From: a virus
Length of the DNA stretch: 21,533 bases
Direction: 5' to 3' (one strand)
IMG/VR virus record: IMGVR_UViG_3300021519_000085
Coordinates: 1-21,533 of that record
Made by a program: the position numbers and the translations under genes
Part shown: one piece after another, positions 1 to 6,937 of the stretch
How positions within the stretch are numbered: the first letter of the stretch is position 1
Layout of the letters: every line of letters starts with the position of its first letter
The notes under the pieces: model-generated
The model's database searches: none
What the model was told of the DNA's origin: nothing
The model's input: the letters and a program-made list of their open reading frames with translations, nothing else

Positions 1-851
1 GCAGTACGACTTGTTGCTGTAGAATTAGCACTAGCTGCAACTTGCGGATCACCAGTCTTAGCACTTACGCCAGCTGGGCGGAAATACTGACTCCAACGAT
101 CTGCATCATATGCTTCACCGTCAACTGAGGCTTCAAACATTTCTTTGAGTACCTTAACGTCTACATCAGTAGGTTTCTTAGGTAGGAAATCACTTAGATT
201 AAACAACCCGTGATCATTGAATGCCTTCATTTCAGCATCGCTCAGTGGACGCTCGCGACGTGCCCAATTACTTGTGCCGTAGTCTGCATAACCACCCTTA
301 GATGTCTTATTAAGACGGAAATCAATTCCGTGAGTTAGATCAGTTGGCAATTCTTCCATATCTGGATCTAGCAAGCTAGCCTTGATAATTTGAAAGATTT
401 GAGGTCCAATGATAAACCTACGAATTGGGTTTTCAGGGGATGAGTCTTCTTTGATAGGATTTTCTGTAACAAATCCTTGGAAGATGTACGAACGCTTCTT
501 CCAATACTTACGACCCATTTCTTCTAGTGTAGGGTCCTTAAACCATCCACGTACTTCGCCAAGAATTGGACAGGCTTCTCCGTACATTTCCATGCAAGGA
601 ACTTGCACTTGTACTGGACGTGAATCTGTTTCACCCTTGATGCCAGCGAATGGCAACTTAATCATAAGGCGTTCTGCCCAGAAAAAGTCGTTGTTAGGAT
701 TACCGTCAGGAAGGAAACGCAGAGTTGAACTCTGTCCTTCTTGCATATTCCAAAATGGGTAAATTGCGTTATCGCCGCCACCAGTAGAATTACCGTTTGG
801 GCGTGTTTCTTGCTCTTTGAGCTTTGCTCTAATTTCTGCTAACGATGCCAT
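1..851 (-). CDS. 32: Single-stranded DNA-binding protein, T4 gp32-like (partial, C-terminus beyond window)
   Basis: gp32 coats single-stranded DNA during phage replication, recombination and repair and organises the replisome. The first 283 codons are present; the C-terminal tail lies outside the window. Seen: basic N-terminus (MASLAEIRAKLKEQE) like the cooperativity domain of gp32, then a stretch resembling the T4 OB-fold start with TLRFLPDG (about residues 43-50, T4 has VIRFLPS), and a Cys-containing loop with C86 and C94 followed by PILGEVRGW. T4 gp32 uses one His and three Cys for zinc; here only two Cys are visible in that region, so zinc binding may be changed or absent. The start at 851 is set by a strong Shine-Dalgarno AAAGGAGG at 859-866, seven bases upstream. 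It has its own promoter region and structured leader (852-960) and is separated from the upstream 560-residue gene by a hairpin. Confidence 0.85.
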   Translation of the reverse strand, partial: MASLAEIRAKLKEQETRPNGNSTGGGDNAIYPFWNMQEGQSSTLRFLPDGNPNNDFFWAERLMIKLPFAGIKGETDSRPVQVQVPCMEMYGEACPILGEVRGWFKDPTLEEMGRKYWKKRSYIFQGFVTENPIKEDSSPENPIRRFIIGPQIFQIIKASLLDPDMEELPTDLTHGIDFRLNKTSKGGYADYGTSNWARRERPLSDAEMKAFNDHGLFNLSDFLPKKPTDVDVKVLKEMFEASVDGEAYDADRWSQYFRPAGVSAKTGDPQVAASANSTATSRT

Positions 852-883
852 AGTTATGCCTCCTTTAAAATGCCTATGTGCTT

Positions 884-902
884 GAGTAAACTTACTTTAC
901 TC
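884..902 (-). promoter_or_regulatory. Hairpin in the gp32 mRNA leader (proximal)
   Basis: A perfect 7-bp inverted repeat (GAGTAAA / TTTACTC) with a 5-base loop lies 17 bases upstream of the gp32 Shine-Dalgarno sequence. T4 gp32 represses its own translation by binding a structured, unpaired-rich leader; this hairpin is a candidate nucleation structure for similar control. The structure is seen, the role is inferred. Confidence 0.5.
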
Positions 903-914
903 TTGTGCCTTAAT

Positions 915-939
915 GTGTAGCACTATGTATAGTGTACAC
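915..939 (-). promoter_or_regulatory. Hairpin near the predicted 5' end of the gp32 leader (distal)
   Basis: The minus strand reads GTGTACACTA-TACA-TAGTG-C-TACAC, a 10-bp stem with one bulged C and a four-base loop. It starts at about the base where the late-type box at 944-951 would begin transcription, so late gp32 mRNA could carry a 5'-terminal stem. As DNA, the core CACTATGTATAGTG (921-934) is also a perfect palindrome and could be an operator. The role is inferred. Confidence 0.5.
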
Positions 940-958
940 GATATATTTATGTTGTCAA
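931..958 (-). promoter_or_regulatory. gp32 promoter region: sigma70-type elements with an overlapping late-type box
   Basis: On the minus strand TTGACA (953-958) is followed after 16 bases by TACACT (931-936), a 4/6 match to the -10 consensus. Between them sits CATAAATA (944-951), one base from the T4 late promoter TATAAATA. This suggests that gp32 can be transcribed both early by host sigma70 RNA polymerase and late by the phage sigma factor. The -35 match is perfect; the -10 is only moderate. Confidence 0.5.
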
Positions 959-984
959 CCTTTAAATGACAAAATAAATGAGTA

Positions 985-1014
985 AACTAGCAGATTATCT
1001 TAAACCTGCTAGTT
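985..1014 (-). terminator. Hairpin over the stop codon of the 560-aa gene, possible weak terminator
   Basis: A perfect 9-bp inverted repeat (AACTAGCAG / CTGCTAGTT) with a 12-base loop spans the stop codon of the minus-strand gene ending at 995. It is followed by a T-rich but interrupted tract (TTTACTCATTTATTTT). It lies between that gene and the gp32 promoter, so it may end the upstream transcript or protect its 3' end. Confidence 0.4.
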
Positions 1015-2677
1015 CACGCATACGATCAAACTCGTGTCCAGTTTCCATCTGTTGTGGTTGTGTACGCATCTGGAACTGCTCAAAAGTTTGGTTAACTTTT
1101 TCTATAAAGGCCTTTGCGGGTTCTATGAACTGCTCGCCGTAGTCCTTTTCAACCATGGTTAGAACTGCTGTTTCGCCTTTGGGAAACTGGCCTGATTGTC
1201 TATCATAGTGTGCTAGAATGAATTCACCCAATGGAGTCTTTTGTTCTTTAGGCTCGTCAGCCTGCGTCATTGGGCCTTTGGCATTTGTTTCATCGCGAGG
1301 TTGGCTTGAACCTTCGCCAAAATCACTTGCAATTTGATCCATCATACGATTCATAATTTCTTCAATGTCGTCATCCGGATGTAGTCCAGTTTCACTTGTA
1401 ATATCAGTTATCATATCTTGTAGATACTTACCTACTGGACCGTTATCACTTAATAGGGCATATAACTTGTCGTAGTCTTCGTTGTCAGCAATTTGTCCTA
1501 ATTCAGCTGCAAGCTCGTCCATTGCTCCTTCAGCAAACTGACCCATCATACGAGTAAAGCCTTGTTCTAATTCAATGTCTTCTGGAGTTGTGTTATATGA
1601 TGCCTCTCCAACAGACTCACATTCGCATGGATCTTTGCCGCAATCATCACACTTTGCTTCACCTAATAAATCTGCTGGACCTAGTGTCTTTGCCTTTGTA
1701 ACTTCACTTACTAACTTGTAGATGTAAGGGAACACATCTTTTAATTCTTCGTTAAACTGACGGATAGTTAATTGGTCGATCCAATTTTCAGCAACGTCAT
1801 CTGGTACATCTTCAAATACTGGAGCTTCAAATGCTTCAAATGTTTCTTTATAATAGTTTGGTCTTTGTAGACCTTCAATGGTCTTTTTAACTGTTGCGAT
1901 ACGCTCGTATACAGCATCCATATATTCGCCTAGACTTTCTGCCATTACCGCTGAACGTCCCATATAGTTCTTAAACTTACGGAGTTTTGACATTTCTTCA
2001 GATAATCCAACAATGTGTTTACCAAAGTCATCAAACGGTTTGCCGCCCTCTGCTACGTGACGAGCCATTGCTCTTGCTCCACCAAGATGCTTGAATGGAT
2101 ACATAAAACGTTCTCCATCTGCACTCTCAATGTATATTCTACCAATGTTTTGTGTGCGGCCAGCAGCTAGTTCATGATTAACGTGTTCAGTATGCTTGAT
2201 AACTATTCTTGCATTGTCTACGTTTTGATAGCTGATTTTGCTCGTACCGTATAATTTTGACTCGGTCATAGTTCCTTCTCCGGGGCGATTATTTGCTAAA
2301 AATTTGTAATCTCTTTTATCCAAATTTGTTTTGTTAATATCTCTTATATCAAACTTTAATCTGCGCTTCTTACTAAACTGCCTTAGTTCTTTTAAAAAGT
2401 TGAACCAACTGGATTGTGTAGTTTGATCTTCATTAGAAATAAAATCTTTAGAATATATTACTGTAAGCGATTGCTGTCCTTGATCTTCGTTATCTTCTGA
2501 TATTGCTACACTAACCTTACCTAAACTGCGGCCGTTATCAGTATATTCAAAATCAAAAAATCTAGCTGTTTTAGGCGTATCTGTAACGTTACCGTCAGCG
2601 TTGCCTATGGTTACGTTGGAAAAACGTCCCCTAATTTTGTTAAAAAGATCTTCAGCGATTTTATCTAAATTCTGCAT
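995..2677 (-). CDS. Conserved phage protein of unknown function, 560 aa (probable virion-associated)
   Basis: I do not recognise a named function; similar long acidic proteins occur next to the terminase in marine T4-like phages. Seen: a hydrophilic protein with an N-terminal alpha/beta-looking part (about 1-240), a run of charged helices (about 225-335), a cysteine cluster C343-x2-C346-x4-C351-x-C353 that could bind zinc, and an acidic, Gln/Asp-rich C-terminal half ending MRELAGLR. No signal peptide or membrane segment is visible. The start at 2677 has no Shine-Dalgarno sequence; instead a perfect T4 late box TATAAATA (2682-2689) sits four bases upstream, overlapping the terminase stop codon (TGA, 2690-2692). 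This predicts a leaderless or nearly leaderless mRNA. Alternative: a prohead scaffold or internal protein. Confidence 0.8.
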   Translation of the reverse strand: MQNLDKIAEDLFNKIRGRFSNVTIGNADGNVTDTPKTARFFDFEYTDNGRSLGKVSVAISEDNEDQGQQSLTVIYSKDFISNEDQTTQSSWFNFLKELRQFSKKRRLKFDIRDINKTNLDKRDYKFLANNRPGEGTMTESKLYGTSKISYQNVDNARIVIKHTEHVNHELAAGRTQNIGRIYIESADGERFMYPFKHLGGARAMARHVAEGGKPFDDFGKHIVGLSEEMSKLRKFKNYMGRSAVMAESLGEYMDAVYERIATVKKTIEGLQRPNYYKETFEAFEAPVFEDVPDDVAENWIDQLTIRQFNEELKDVFPYIYKLVSEVTKAKTLGPADLLGEAKCDDCGKDPCECESVGEASYNTTPEDIELEQGFTRMMGQFAEGAMDELAAELGQIADNEDYDKLYALLSDNGPVGKYLQDMITDITSETGLHPDDDIEEIMNRMMDQIASDFGEGSSQPRDETNAKGPMTQADEPKEQKTPLGEFILAHYDRQSGQFPKGETAVLTMVEKDYGEQFIEPAKAFIEKVNQTFEQFQMRTQPQQMETGHEFDRMRELAGLR

Positions 2678-2681
2678 GTTG

Positions 2682-2689
2682 TATTTATA
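2682..2689 (-). promoter_or_regulatory. T4-type late promoter box TATAAATA
   Basis: A perfect match to the T4 late -10 element recognised by gp55-type sigma factor. By T4 geometry (start six bases after the box) transcription would begin at about 2676, within the start codon of the 560-aa gene. Confidence 0.65.
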
Positions 2690-4270
2690 TCAATAGTTGG
2701 TACTTACGAAAATTGGCATGGGTTCTATATAGTCCCCGTATTGGTCTGTTTGATTAAACGTATTATAAATGCGTGGATCCCAATCTTTTAAAATATCCAT
2801 CATTCTTATAGATAACAGTACAGCACTAATTAGGTCATCTGTTGCCCCCGACTTGGCTTGATATGTTGCTCCTGTTGCTACAAATGCTTTTAATTCACTA
2901 ATTAAGGGCTTGCTGTTTACAGTCATTTTATCGTTTTCAACCATAGTTTTTAAACGGCTACAAGCTGTAATCTTTGAACTATGTGTAGTATTAAATCCTT
3001 TGCGGAACTTGCGAACATGTCCTTTTCGTATTGGTTCAGATACAAATAGTCCTGGAATGTTTTCTTCACCAAAGTCGTTGATAACAATCAAACATGCTTC
3101 ACCAATTCCGTTGTTTTCAACACTCCAATATACGTTGTTTGCTGATCCAGTAGTGTCTGCGATATAGGTACATATATCTTTTAGTATCCTAACCTGTCCC
3201 GGAATAGCAGTAGTATTATGTTGCCATTCTGCAACTTGTTCATAAGTAGGAAGTTCTATAACCTGTATTGCAGCATAGTTGCCACCGGTGCCCATGCTAG
3301 GGTCTAATGCTACTATATAACTGTATTGTCCAGTGGGCTTCTTATACCAGCGAGTTTGACCCATGTTTAATATAGGAGTCGCGCCTTCCATACCAGCAAG
3401 TTTAATACTGTTAATAAGAGTTTCGTCAAATACTAAGAACTCGCAACCGTATTCACGACGGAAACGTTCTTCACCAATGCGACCAATCTCTACCTGTTTC
3501 CAAACTTCGTCTCTATCAGGATGCTCACTCCAATGTGCAGTAAAGGAATAAAATCCGTTTATACCCAGCGTTGTTTCATTGCCGTGATCATCAAATTTCT
3601 TTTCAGCATCTTTCCAAATAGTAGCAAATGTATCTTCGTCACTGTTAGGTGTTGATGTTATAATAGCTCGTCCACCCGTTGCCAGGGTTGGCGAAATTGA
3701 TGTCCAAAATTCATCGGCGATATTAGGAGCAACGAATGCAAACTCGTCACAGTATAGTAAGGATATTGACATACCACGACCAGTGTTGCCAGTAGTAGTT
3801 GCTGATACAATTCTTGATCCATTTTCAAACTCAATAGAGCCCTTGTTATAGTTTGTCACTCCTGCCCTAATATGGTCAGGGCAACATTCATATACATAGC
3901 GTATACGCTGCATAATTTCCTGCGCACCTGTATATTTGTGAGCTGCGATCAAAATAGTTTGATCAGGGTGAAACATAGCATACCAAGCTAGATAGACAGC
4001 AGCACAAGTAGTCTTACCTGTTTGCCGTGGTAACATATTAACATTGAATCGATAGTTGTGATAGCTGTCCATTAACCGTACTTGATATTCAAAAGGATCA
4101 AATAGCAGTTTACCTTTTACAGGATGTTGGATATAAGCAAAATGTTTTGCAAAATACAAATAGCCATCAGTTGGATCCATACACTTTACTAGCTCTTGAA
4201 TTTGAGCTTCAGTATATGTTTCTTTAGTATTGGCTTTCTTTGTTAATACGCCGTCTAAACTTTTTCCCAT
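2690..4270 (-). CDS. 17: Terminase large subunit, T4 gp17-like (DNA packaging ATPase/nuclease)
   Basis: The packaging motor pumps concatemeric DNA into the prohead through the portal and cuts it at the end. Seen: N-terminal ATPase domain with Walker A-like LPRQTGKTT (residues 80-88), Walker B with catalytic acid LLYCDEF (171-177), a coupling-type motif ITSTPNS (204-210), then an RNase-H-like nuclease domain beginning IVALDPS with metal-ligand candidate D323. Length 526 aa is slightly below T4 gp17 (610 aa). Small terminase gp16 lies upstream in the same direction with two unknown genes between. There is no Shine-Dalgarno sequence: AGTAAATA (4276-4283) lies five bases from the ATG, so the predicted transcription start coincides with the A at 4270. 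A strong intrinsic terminator (4285-4312) isolates it from the upstream gene. Confidence 0.95.
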   Translation of the reverse strand: MGKSLDGVLTKKANTKETYTEAQIQELVKCMDPTDGYLYFAKHFAYIQHPVKGKLLFDPFEYQVRLMDSYHNYRFNVNMLPRQTGKTTCAAVYLAWYAMFHPDQTILIAAHKYTGAQEIMQRIRYVYECCPDHIRAGVTNYNKGSIEFENGSRIVSATTTGNTGRGMSISLLYCDEFAFVAPNIADEFWTSISPTLATGGRAIITSTPNSDEDTFATIWKDAEKKFDDHGNETTLGINGFYSFTAHWSEHPDRDEVWKQVEIGRIGEERFRREYGCEFLVFDETLINSIKLAGMEGATPILNMGQTRWYKKPTGQYSYIVALDPSMGTGGNYAAIQVIELPTYEQVAEWQHNTTAIPGQVRILKDICTYIADTTGSANNVYWSVENNGIGEACLIVINDFGEENIPGLFVSEPIRKGHVRKFRKGFNTTHSSKITACSRLKTMVENDKMTVNSKPLISELKAFVATGATYQAKSGATDDLISAVLLSIRMMDILKDWDPRIYNTFNQTDQYGDYIEPMPIFVSTNY

Positions 4271-4275
4271 ACTGT

Positions 4276-4283
4276 TATTTACT
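4276..4283 (-). promoter_or_regulatory. Late-promoter-like box AGTAAATA ahead of gp17
   Basis: Two mismatches to TATAAATA, but it sits just downstream of a terminator and five bases from the gp17 start codon, the same spacing as at other genes in this window. Its predicted start is 4270, the first base of the coding sequence. Confidence 0.45.
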
Positions 4284-4284
4284 C

Positions 4285-4312
4285 AAAAAGATAGGGCCCG
4301 TAGGCCCTATCT
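4285..4312 (-). terminator. Rho-independent terminator between the 370-aa gene and gp17
   Basis: A perfect 10-bp stem (AGATAGGGCC / GGCCCTATCT, 4289-4312) with a four-base loop, followed on the minus strand by a short T-run (TTTTT, 4285-4289). It would end transcripts from the 370-aa gene, so that gp17 needs its own promoter. The stem also has an A-run-free plus-strand side, so termination is expected on the minus strand only. Confidence 0.85.
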
Positions 4313-4330
4313 GACATTATAAACAACTGT

Positions 4331-5443
4331 TTATCTTTCCATGCGATCGTTATAATCGTTGCGCATACGTTCTTTATTTTTAGCTAATGCTTGTAACCGT
4401 TTCTTAGCAGATTCGTCACCAGCGCCTGCTTTCTTTGTTAACTCTTTCTCATGATGTGCTGCTAATTCACGGCGATGTTCAGCATCTACTGAGTTAGGAT
4501 TGTACGCTTCTTTTTTTAAACGACCGTCTTTTTCTGCACTCTTTAGCATTGCTGCGCGATCGCCATAGCTACCACGTTTGACGTCTTTAGCAGCATCTTT
4601 TTCACCCTTAGTAGGATTCTTGACATGCTTTAAAGGGTCAAACCCTTCATGTTGTTGGCGATCTTTGCCTGACATCTTTTCACGTCCGCGAATTTTGTCA
4701 GCTACGCTGGTCTTCATTCCTCTAGAGCTGAGATGCTTTTCATCTTTGTTCTTAGCACCAACATCAGCAGCAGCGGAATTTTTCTTTGCCTTGTTAGCAG
4801 GATTACCTTCAGCTACTTTTTTTTTAGCAAACGGATTTTTCTTTTTATCAGCAACTGCTTTTTTAAAAGGCTCTTTCTTGTTACCGTCTTTATCTACATC
4901 TAAAAAGTCAGGCTTTGCTTTCTTTTCAGTTAGTGCTGCTAGTAGTTTAGCTTTAATTGTTTCAACTGCCATTGCGTTGTCGCCGTCTTGTGCCTTAGCA
5001 TACATTTTCTTTTTACGATTTAAATCATCACCATTTGGTATTGCAGCATCAATGTCTCCATACTTTTCGTCTGGTTCAGTTGTTGCGCGGTCAAATCCGC
5101 CTGCATCAGCTTCTTCCATTTCAGGCTCAATTTCCATGTCCATGCTAGTTTCTTCAGGCTCAGGTTCACCAACAATGCCACGTAGTCTATCCATGTCCAT
5201 ACGCATTGGCATCATTTCTGCGGAAACAGGCTTTGCTTGCATACCTGCATTCTTCATCATGTTGATTAAATCTTCTACATGTTCTGCACCAGATGCATTA
5301 AGTGTAATGCTCATTGTTACTGGATTGCCTTGGTTAACAGGAGAAGCCATATCCATGCCGCATTCAGCTAGGGCTGATTCGTTCAGTGTCTTCTTACCGT
5401 TTTCGATATCAGTCATTCGCTGAATCATGTCTTTCATATTCAT
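4331..5443 (-). CDS. Lysine-rich, low-complexity phage protein, 370 aa, function unknown
   Basis: I do not recognise a named function; similar proteins are found in marine T4-like phages near structural genes. The start at 5443 (MNMKDMIQRM) is preferred over more upstream in-frame codons because AGGAG (5451-5455) lies seven bases upstream; it starts just after the stop of the preceding gene (one base between). Seen: N-terminal Met-rich helical part, an acidic middle (EPEPEETSMDMEIEPEMEE, about 93-111), then a strongly basic second half. The half contains DFLDVDKDGNKKEPFKKA (179-196), which includes a DxDxDG calcium-loop-like motif at D182, D184, D186, G187. No membrane segment. The charge split suggests a DNA- or capsid-associated protein, but this is inference. 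Its transcript should end at the terminator at 4285-4312. Confidence 0.75.
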   Translation of the reverse strand: MNMKDMIQRMTDIENGKKTLNESALAECGMDMASPVNQGNPVTMSITLNASGAEHVEDLINMMKNAGMQAKPVSAEMMPMRMDMDRLRGIVGEPEPEETSMDMEIEPEMEEADAGGFDRATTEPDEKYGDIDAAIPNGDDLNRKKKMYAKAQDGDNAMAVETIKAKLLAALTEKKAKPDFLDVDKDGNKKEPFKKAVADKKKNPFAKKKVAEGNPANKAKKNSAAADVGAKNKDEKHLSSRGMKTSVADKIRGREKMSGKDRQQHEGFDPLKHVKNPTKGEKDAAKDVKRGSYGDRAAMLKSAEKDGRLKKEAYNPNSVDAEHRRELAAHHEKELTKKAGAGDESAKKRLQALAKNKERMRNDYNDRMER

Positions 5444-5444
5444 A

Positions 5445-5939
5445 TTATTTCTCCTGTGTAGAATCAGCACGTTCCTTACGAGCTTTTTCTAATTCTTTTA
5501 ATAAATCCATTACATGCCCGCCGCCTACGCTCTTCTGAGCACTTTCGCCGCCTAAATCTTCTTTAGTTAGTAATGTTTCGTATTTTGTTTCTTTAGTTTT
5601 TTCTTGGTATTGGTTCAATGGTTCGTTAGGATTTCTAACTACAATGTGCGACTGTGTTAGTCCGCAGCATTGTCCGATGTACTCTTGTAATACCGATGCA
5701 GTAGTAGGATAGCTTAACTCTACTTCGTAGTAGGTAACTTCCATGTTCTGTAGTTGAGGAAAATCTAAAGGACGTTCTTGGATAGGAGTCTTTTTGCCTG
5801 AGCTTATTTTACCTAAACTGTACTTTTCTAGTGCAGTTTCAAGTACGTCAACAAAATGCTCAGGCAACGTGCCTGCTATACCTATCTTAAAAGGGTAAAC
5901 CTTTTTTGTTTCTGTTAGTATGTCTACAAATGATCTCAT
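5445..5939 (-). CDS. Conserved phage protein of unknown function, 164 aa
   Basis: No named function is recognised, but the protein looks like a small family I recall from marine T4-like phages between gp16 and gp17. Seen: N-terminal MRSFVDILTETKK, then a compact alpha/beta region (FKIGIAGTLPEHFVDVLETAL, then EVTYYEVELSYPTTASVLQEYI) with paired Cys (about 91-92), a proline/asparagine turn (VVRNPNEPLNQYQ), and a charged helical C-terminus. The leader has GATAAATA (5967-5974) and a weak Shine-Dalgarno (AGGA). A 14-bp palindrome covers the start codon (5936-5949). It is followed at once by the 370-aa gene. Confidence 0.75.
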   Translation of the reverse strand: MRSFVDILTETKKVYPFKIGIAGTLPEHFVDVLETALEKYSLGKISSGKKTPIQERPLDFPQLQNMEVTYYEVELSYPTTASVLQEYIGQCCGLTQSHIVVRNPNEPLNQYQEKTKETKYETLLTKEDLGGESAQKSVGGGHVMDLLKELEKARKERADSTQEK

Positions 5940-5949
5940 TGCGCAATGA
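5936..5949. repeat. 14-bp palindrome over the start codon of the 164-aa gene
   Basis: TCATTGCGCAATGA is an exact palindrome and includes the ATG (5937-5939). In mRNA it could fold with a GCGC loop and partly hide the start codon. Confidence 0.45.
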
Positions 5950-5965
5950 TCCTGTTCTTATTGTA

Positions 5966-6469
5966 TTATTTATCTTTGTCAAGCCCTTTGAGCTTCTCTA
6001 AGAGACTATTTCGATCAGTGACAACATAGCCTGTGCCATTGATTATACCACTATCGCTATTACCGTCTTCTTTATCTAGTTTCTCTTTCTTAAGCTGTAG
6101 TTCAACCATTTTGAGCTTTTTATCTAGTTTAGCAACTTTAGCATCGAGATTGGTACGCAGCATATTACCTGCTACTTCAAAAACACGGCCTGCATAGCGT
6201 CCTTCAACATTCATTCCTAGATCCATAAGATCTTCGTATGCTTGCATGGCTTTTTCAGCGACTTCGTTTAGTTCTTCGTCAGCTAATTTTCCAAGTCCGT
6301 CTACTTGTGGTAGTGCAGAAGCAATTTTATCAAATTCTGCTATGTCACGAATTGTTTTTTCTTGTTGTTCTAATTCATAACGCTTTTGATTACGCTCTTG
6401 CTTTTCAGCTTGTTTTACAATGTCCTTGCTTTCAGGCAAGTTTAATAAATCTTCAAGTTTTTTAGTCAT
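5966..6469 (-). CDS. 16: Terminase small subunit, T4 gp16-like
   Basis: gp16 recognises DNA for packaging and stimulates the gp17 ATPase. Length 167 aa matches T4 gp16 (164 aa). Seen: hydrophilic N-terminus, a helical hairpin region with a coiled-coil look (about 85-135: GRVFEVAGNMLRTNLDAKVA, then KLDKKLKMVELQLKKEKL). This corresponds to the T4 central oligomerisation segment. The C-terminal GTGYVVTDRNSLLEKLKGL resembles the T4 C-terminal stretch that includes VFMGSPTELMDEI. Position upstream of gp17 and just after gp4 supports the call. A late box GATAAATA (6496-6503) lies about 26 bases upstream; the Shine-Dalgarno is weak (GGA). No helix-turn-helix is obvious. Confidence 0.8.
   Translation of the reverse strand: MTKKLEDLLNLPESKDIVKQAEKQERNQKRYELEQQEKTIRDIAEFDKIASALPQVDGLGKLADEELNEVAEKAMQAYEDLMDLGMNVEGRYAGRVFEVAGNMLRTNLDAKVAKLDKKLKMVELQLKKEKLDKEDGNSDSGIINGTGYVVTDRNSLLEKLKGLDKDK
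5967..5974 (-). promoter_or_regulatory. Late-promoter box GATAAATA inside the end of gp16
   Basis: One mismatch to T4 TATAAATA. It is built from the last codons and stop of the gp16 gene (GAT AAA TAA). It would start a transcript at about 5961, giving a leader of about 22 bases for the 164-aa gene. Confidence 0.6.
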
Positions 6470-6495
6470 TATTTTATTCCATTAACTGCTAATAT

Positions 6496-6503
6496 TATTT
6501 ATC
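6496..6503 (-). promoter_or_regulatory. Late-promoter box GATAAATA overlapping the gp4 stop codon
   Basis: The box includes the TAA stop of gp4 (6499-6501). It would drive gp16 with a leader of about 20 bases. One mismatch to TATAAATA. Confidence 0.6.
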
Positions 6504-6936
6504 GTTTTCTACCAGTATGGAAAATATCATGTTCGCTGACCACTCTAAAAACTAAACCCTGTTGTTTACACCAAGCTCTAGCAGCTTCCCATTTGGCTTG
6601 ATTTACGATCCAGCTTGCTTGATTATATTTGCTGCGGCCTAATTTTTCTTTTATGGTTTGATTTTCTGGTTTAACTTCTATGATCTCTGTACGCTGATGA
6701 CCATTTTTATCTGCATATACAATAAAAAAATCAGGTATGTATATAGTGTATTTTCCAGTTAGGGGATTTCTGTAAGGTATTTTTACAGCTTCACTTGCCC
6801 ATTTTGTAATAGCAGCATGTTCGTCACAAAATCTCATAAAAGCAAATTCCCAACCTGATCTGTATGTAGGTAATCGATTACCTACATACTTTTCTGGGTT
6901 TTTTAAATTATACTTTCCTTGAGCAAAATGAGCCAT
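6499..6936 (-). CDS. 4: Head completion protein gp4-like (PD-(D/E)XK nuclease-like)
   Basis: T4 gp4 (gp50/4) is needed late in head filling so that tails can join. The protein (145 aa; T4 gp4 about 150 aa) shows the usual marine-phage pattern: NPEKYVGNRLPTYRSGWEF, then WASEAVKIPYRNPLTGKY, IPDFFIVY and IIEVKPENQT. Putative nuclease residues are E30, D69 (PDF) and E87-V-K89, fitting a PD-(D/E)XK core. There is no clear Shine-Dalgarno; the gene follows the 123-aa gene by one base, suggesting translational coupling. It carries a perfect 28-bp DNA palindrome (6862-6889) in codons 16-25, described separately. Confidence 0.85.
   Translation of the reverse strand: MAHFAQGKYNLKNPEKYVGNRLPTYRSGWEFAFMRFCDEHAAITKWASEAVKIPYRNPLTGKYTIYIPDFFIVYADKNGHQRTEIIEVKPENQTIKEKLGRSKYNQASWIVNQAKWEAARAWCKQQGLVFRVVSEHDIFHTGRKR
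6862..6889. repeat. Perfect 28-bp palindrome inside gp4 coding sequence
   Basis: The two 14-base arms GTATGTAGGTAATC and GATTACCTACATAC are exact reverse complements with no spacer; the flanking bases do not pair. In mRNA this would be a 12-bp stem with a UCGA loop near the 5' end of gp4. As DNA it could be a dimer-binding site, a cruciform or a packaging-related site. The sequence is certain, the function unknown. Confidence 0.95.
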
Positions 6937-6937
6937 C

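Noticed and set aside
409-762. Plus-strand open frame opposite gp32
   Set aside because: The minus strand encodes a clear gp32; this frame has no recognisable domain and no translation signals.
4578-5423. Long plus-strand open frame (281 codons) opposite the 370-aa gene
   Set aside because: It is antisense to a low-complexity Lys/Glu/Ala-rich gene whose codon bias keeps the opposite frame open. The product is a Ser/Phe/Leu-rich hydrophobic sequence and there is no ribosome binding site or promoter.
5444-5470. Upstream start for the 370-aa gene
   Set aside because: It would overlap the previous gene and place AGGAG inside the coding sequence; that AGGAG is ideally spaced for the ATG at 5443.
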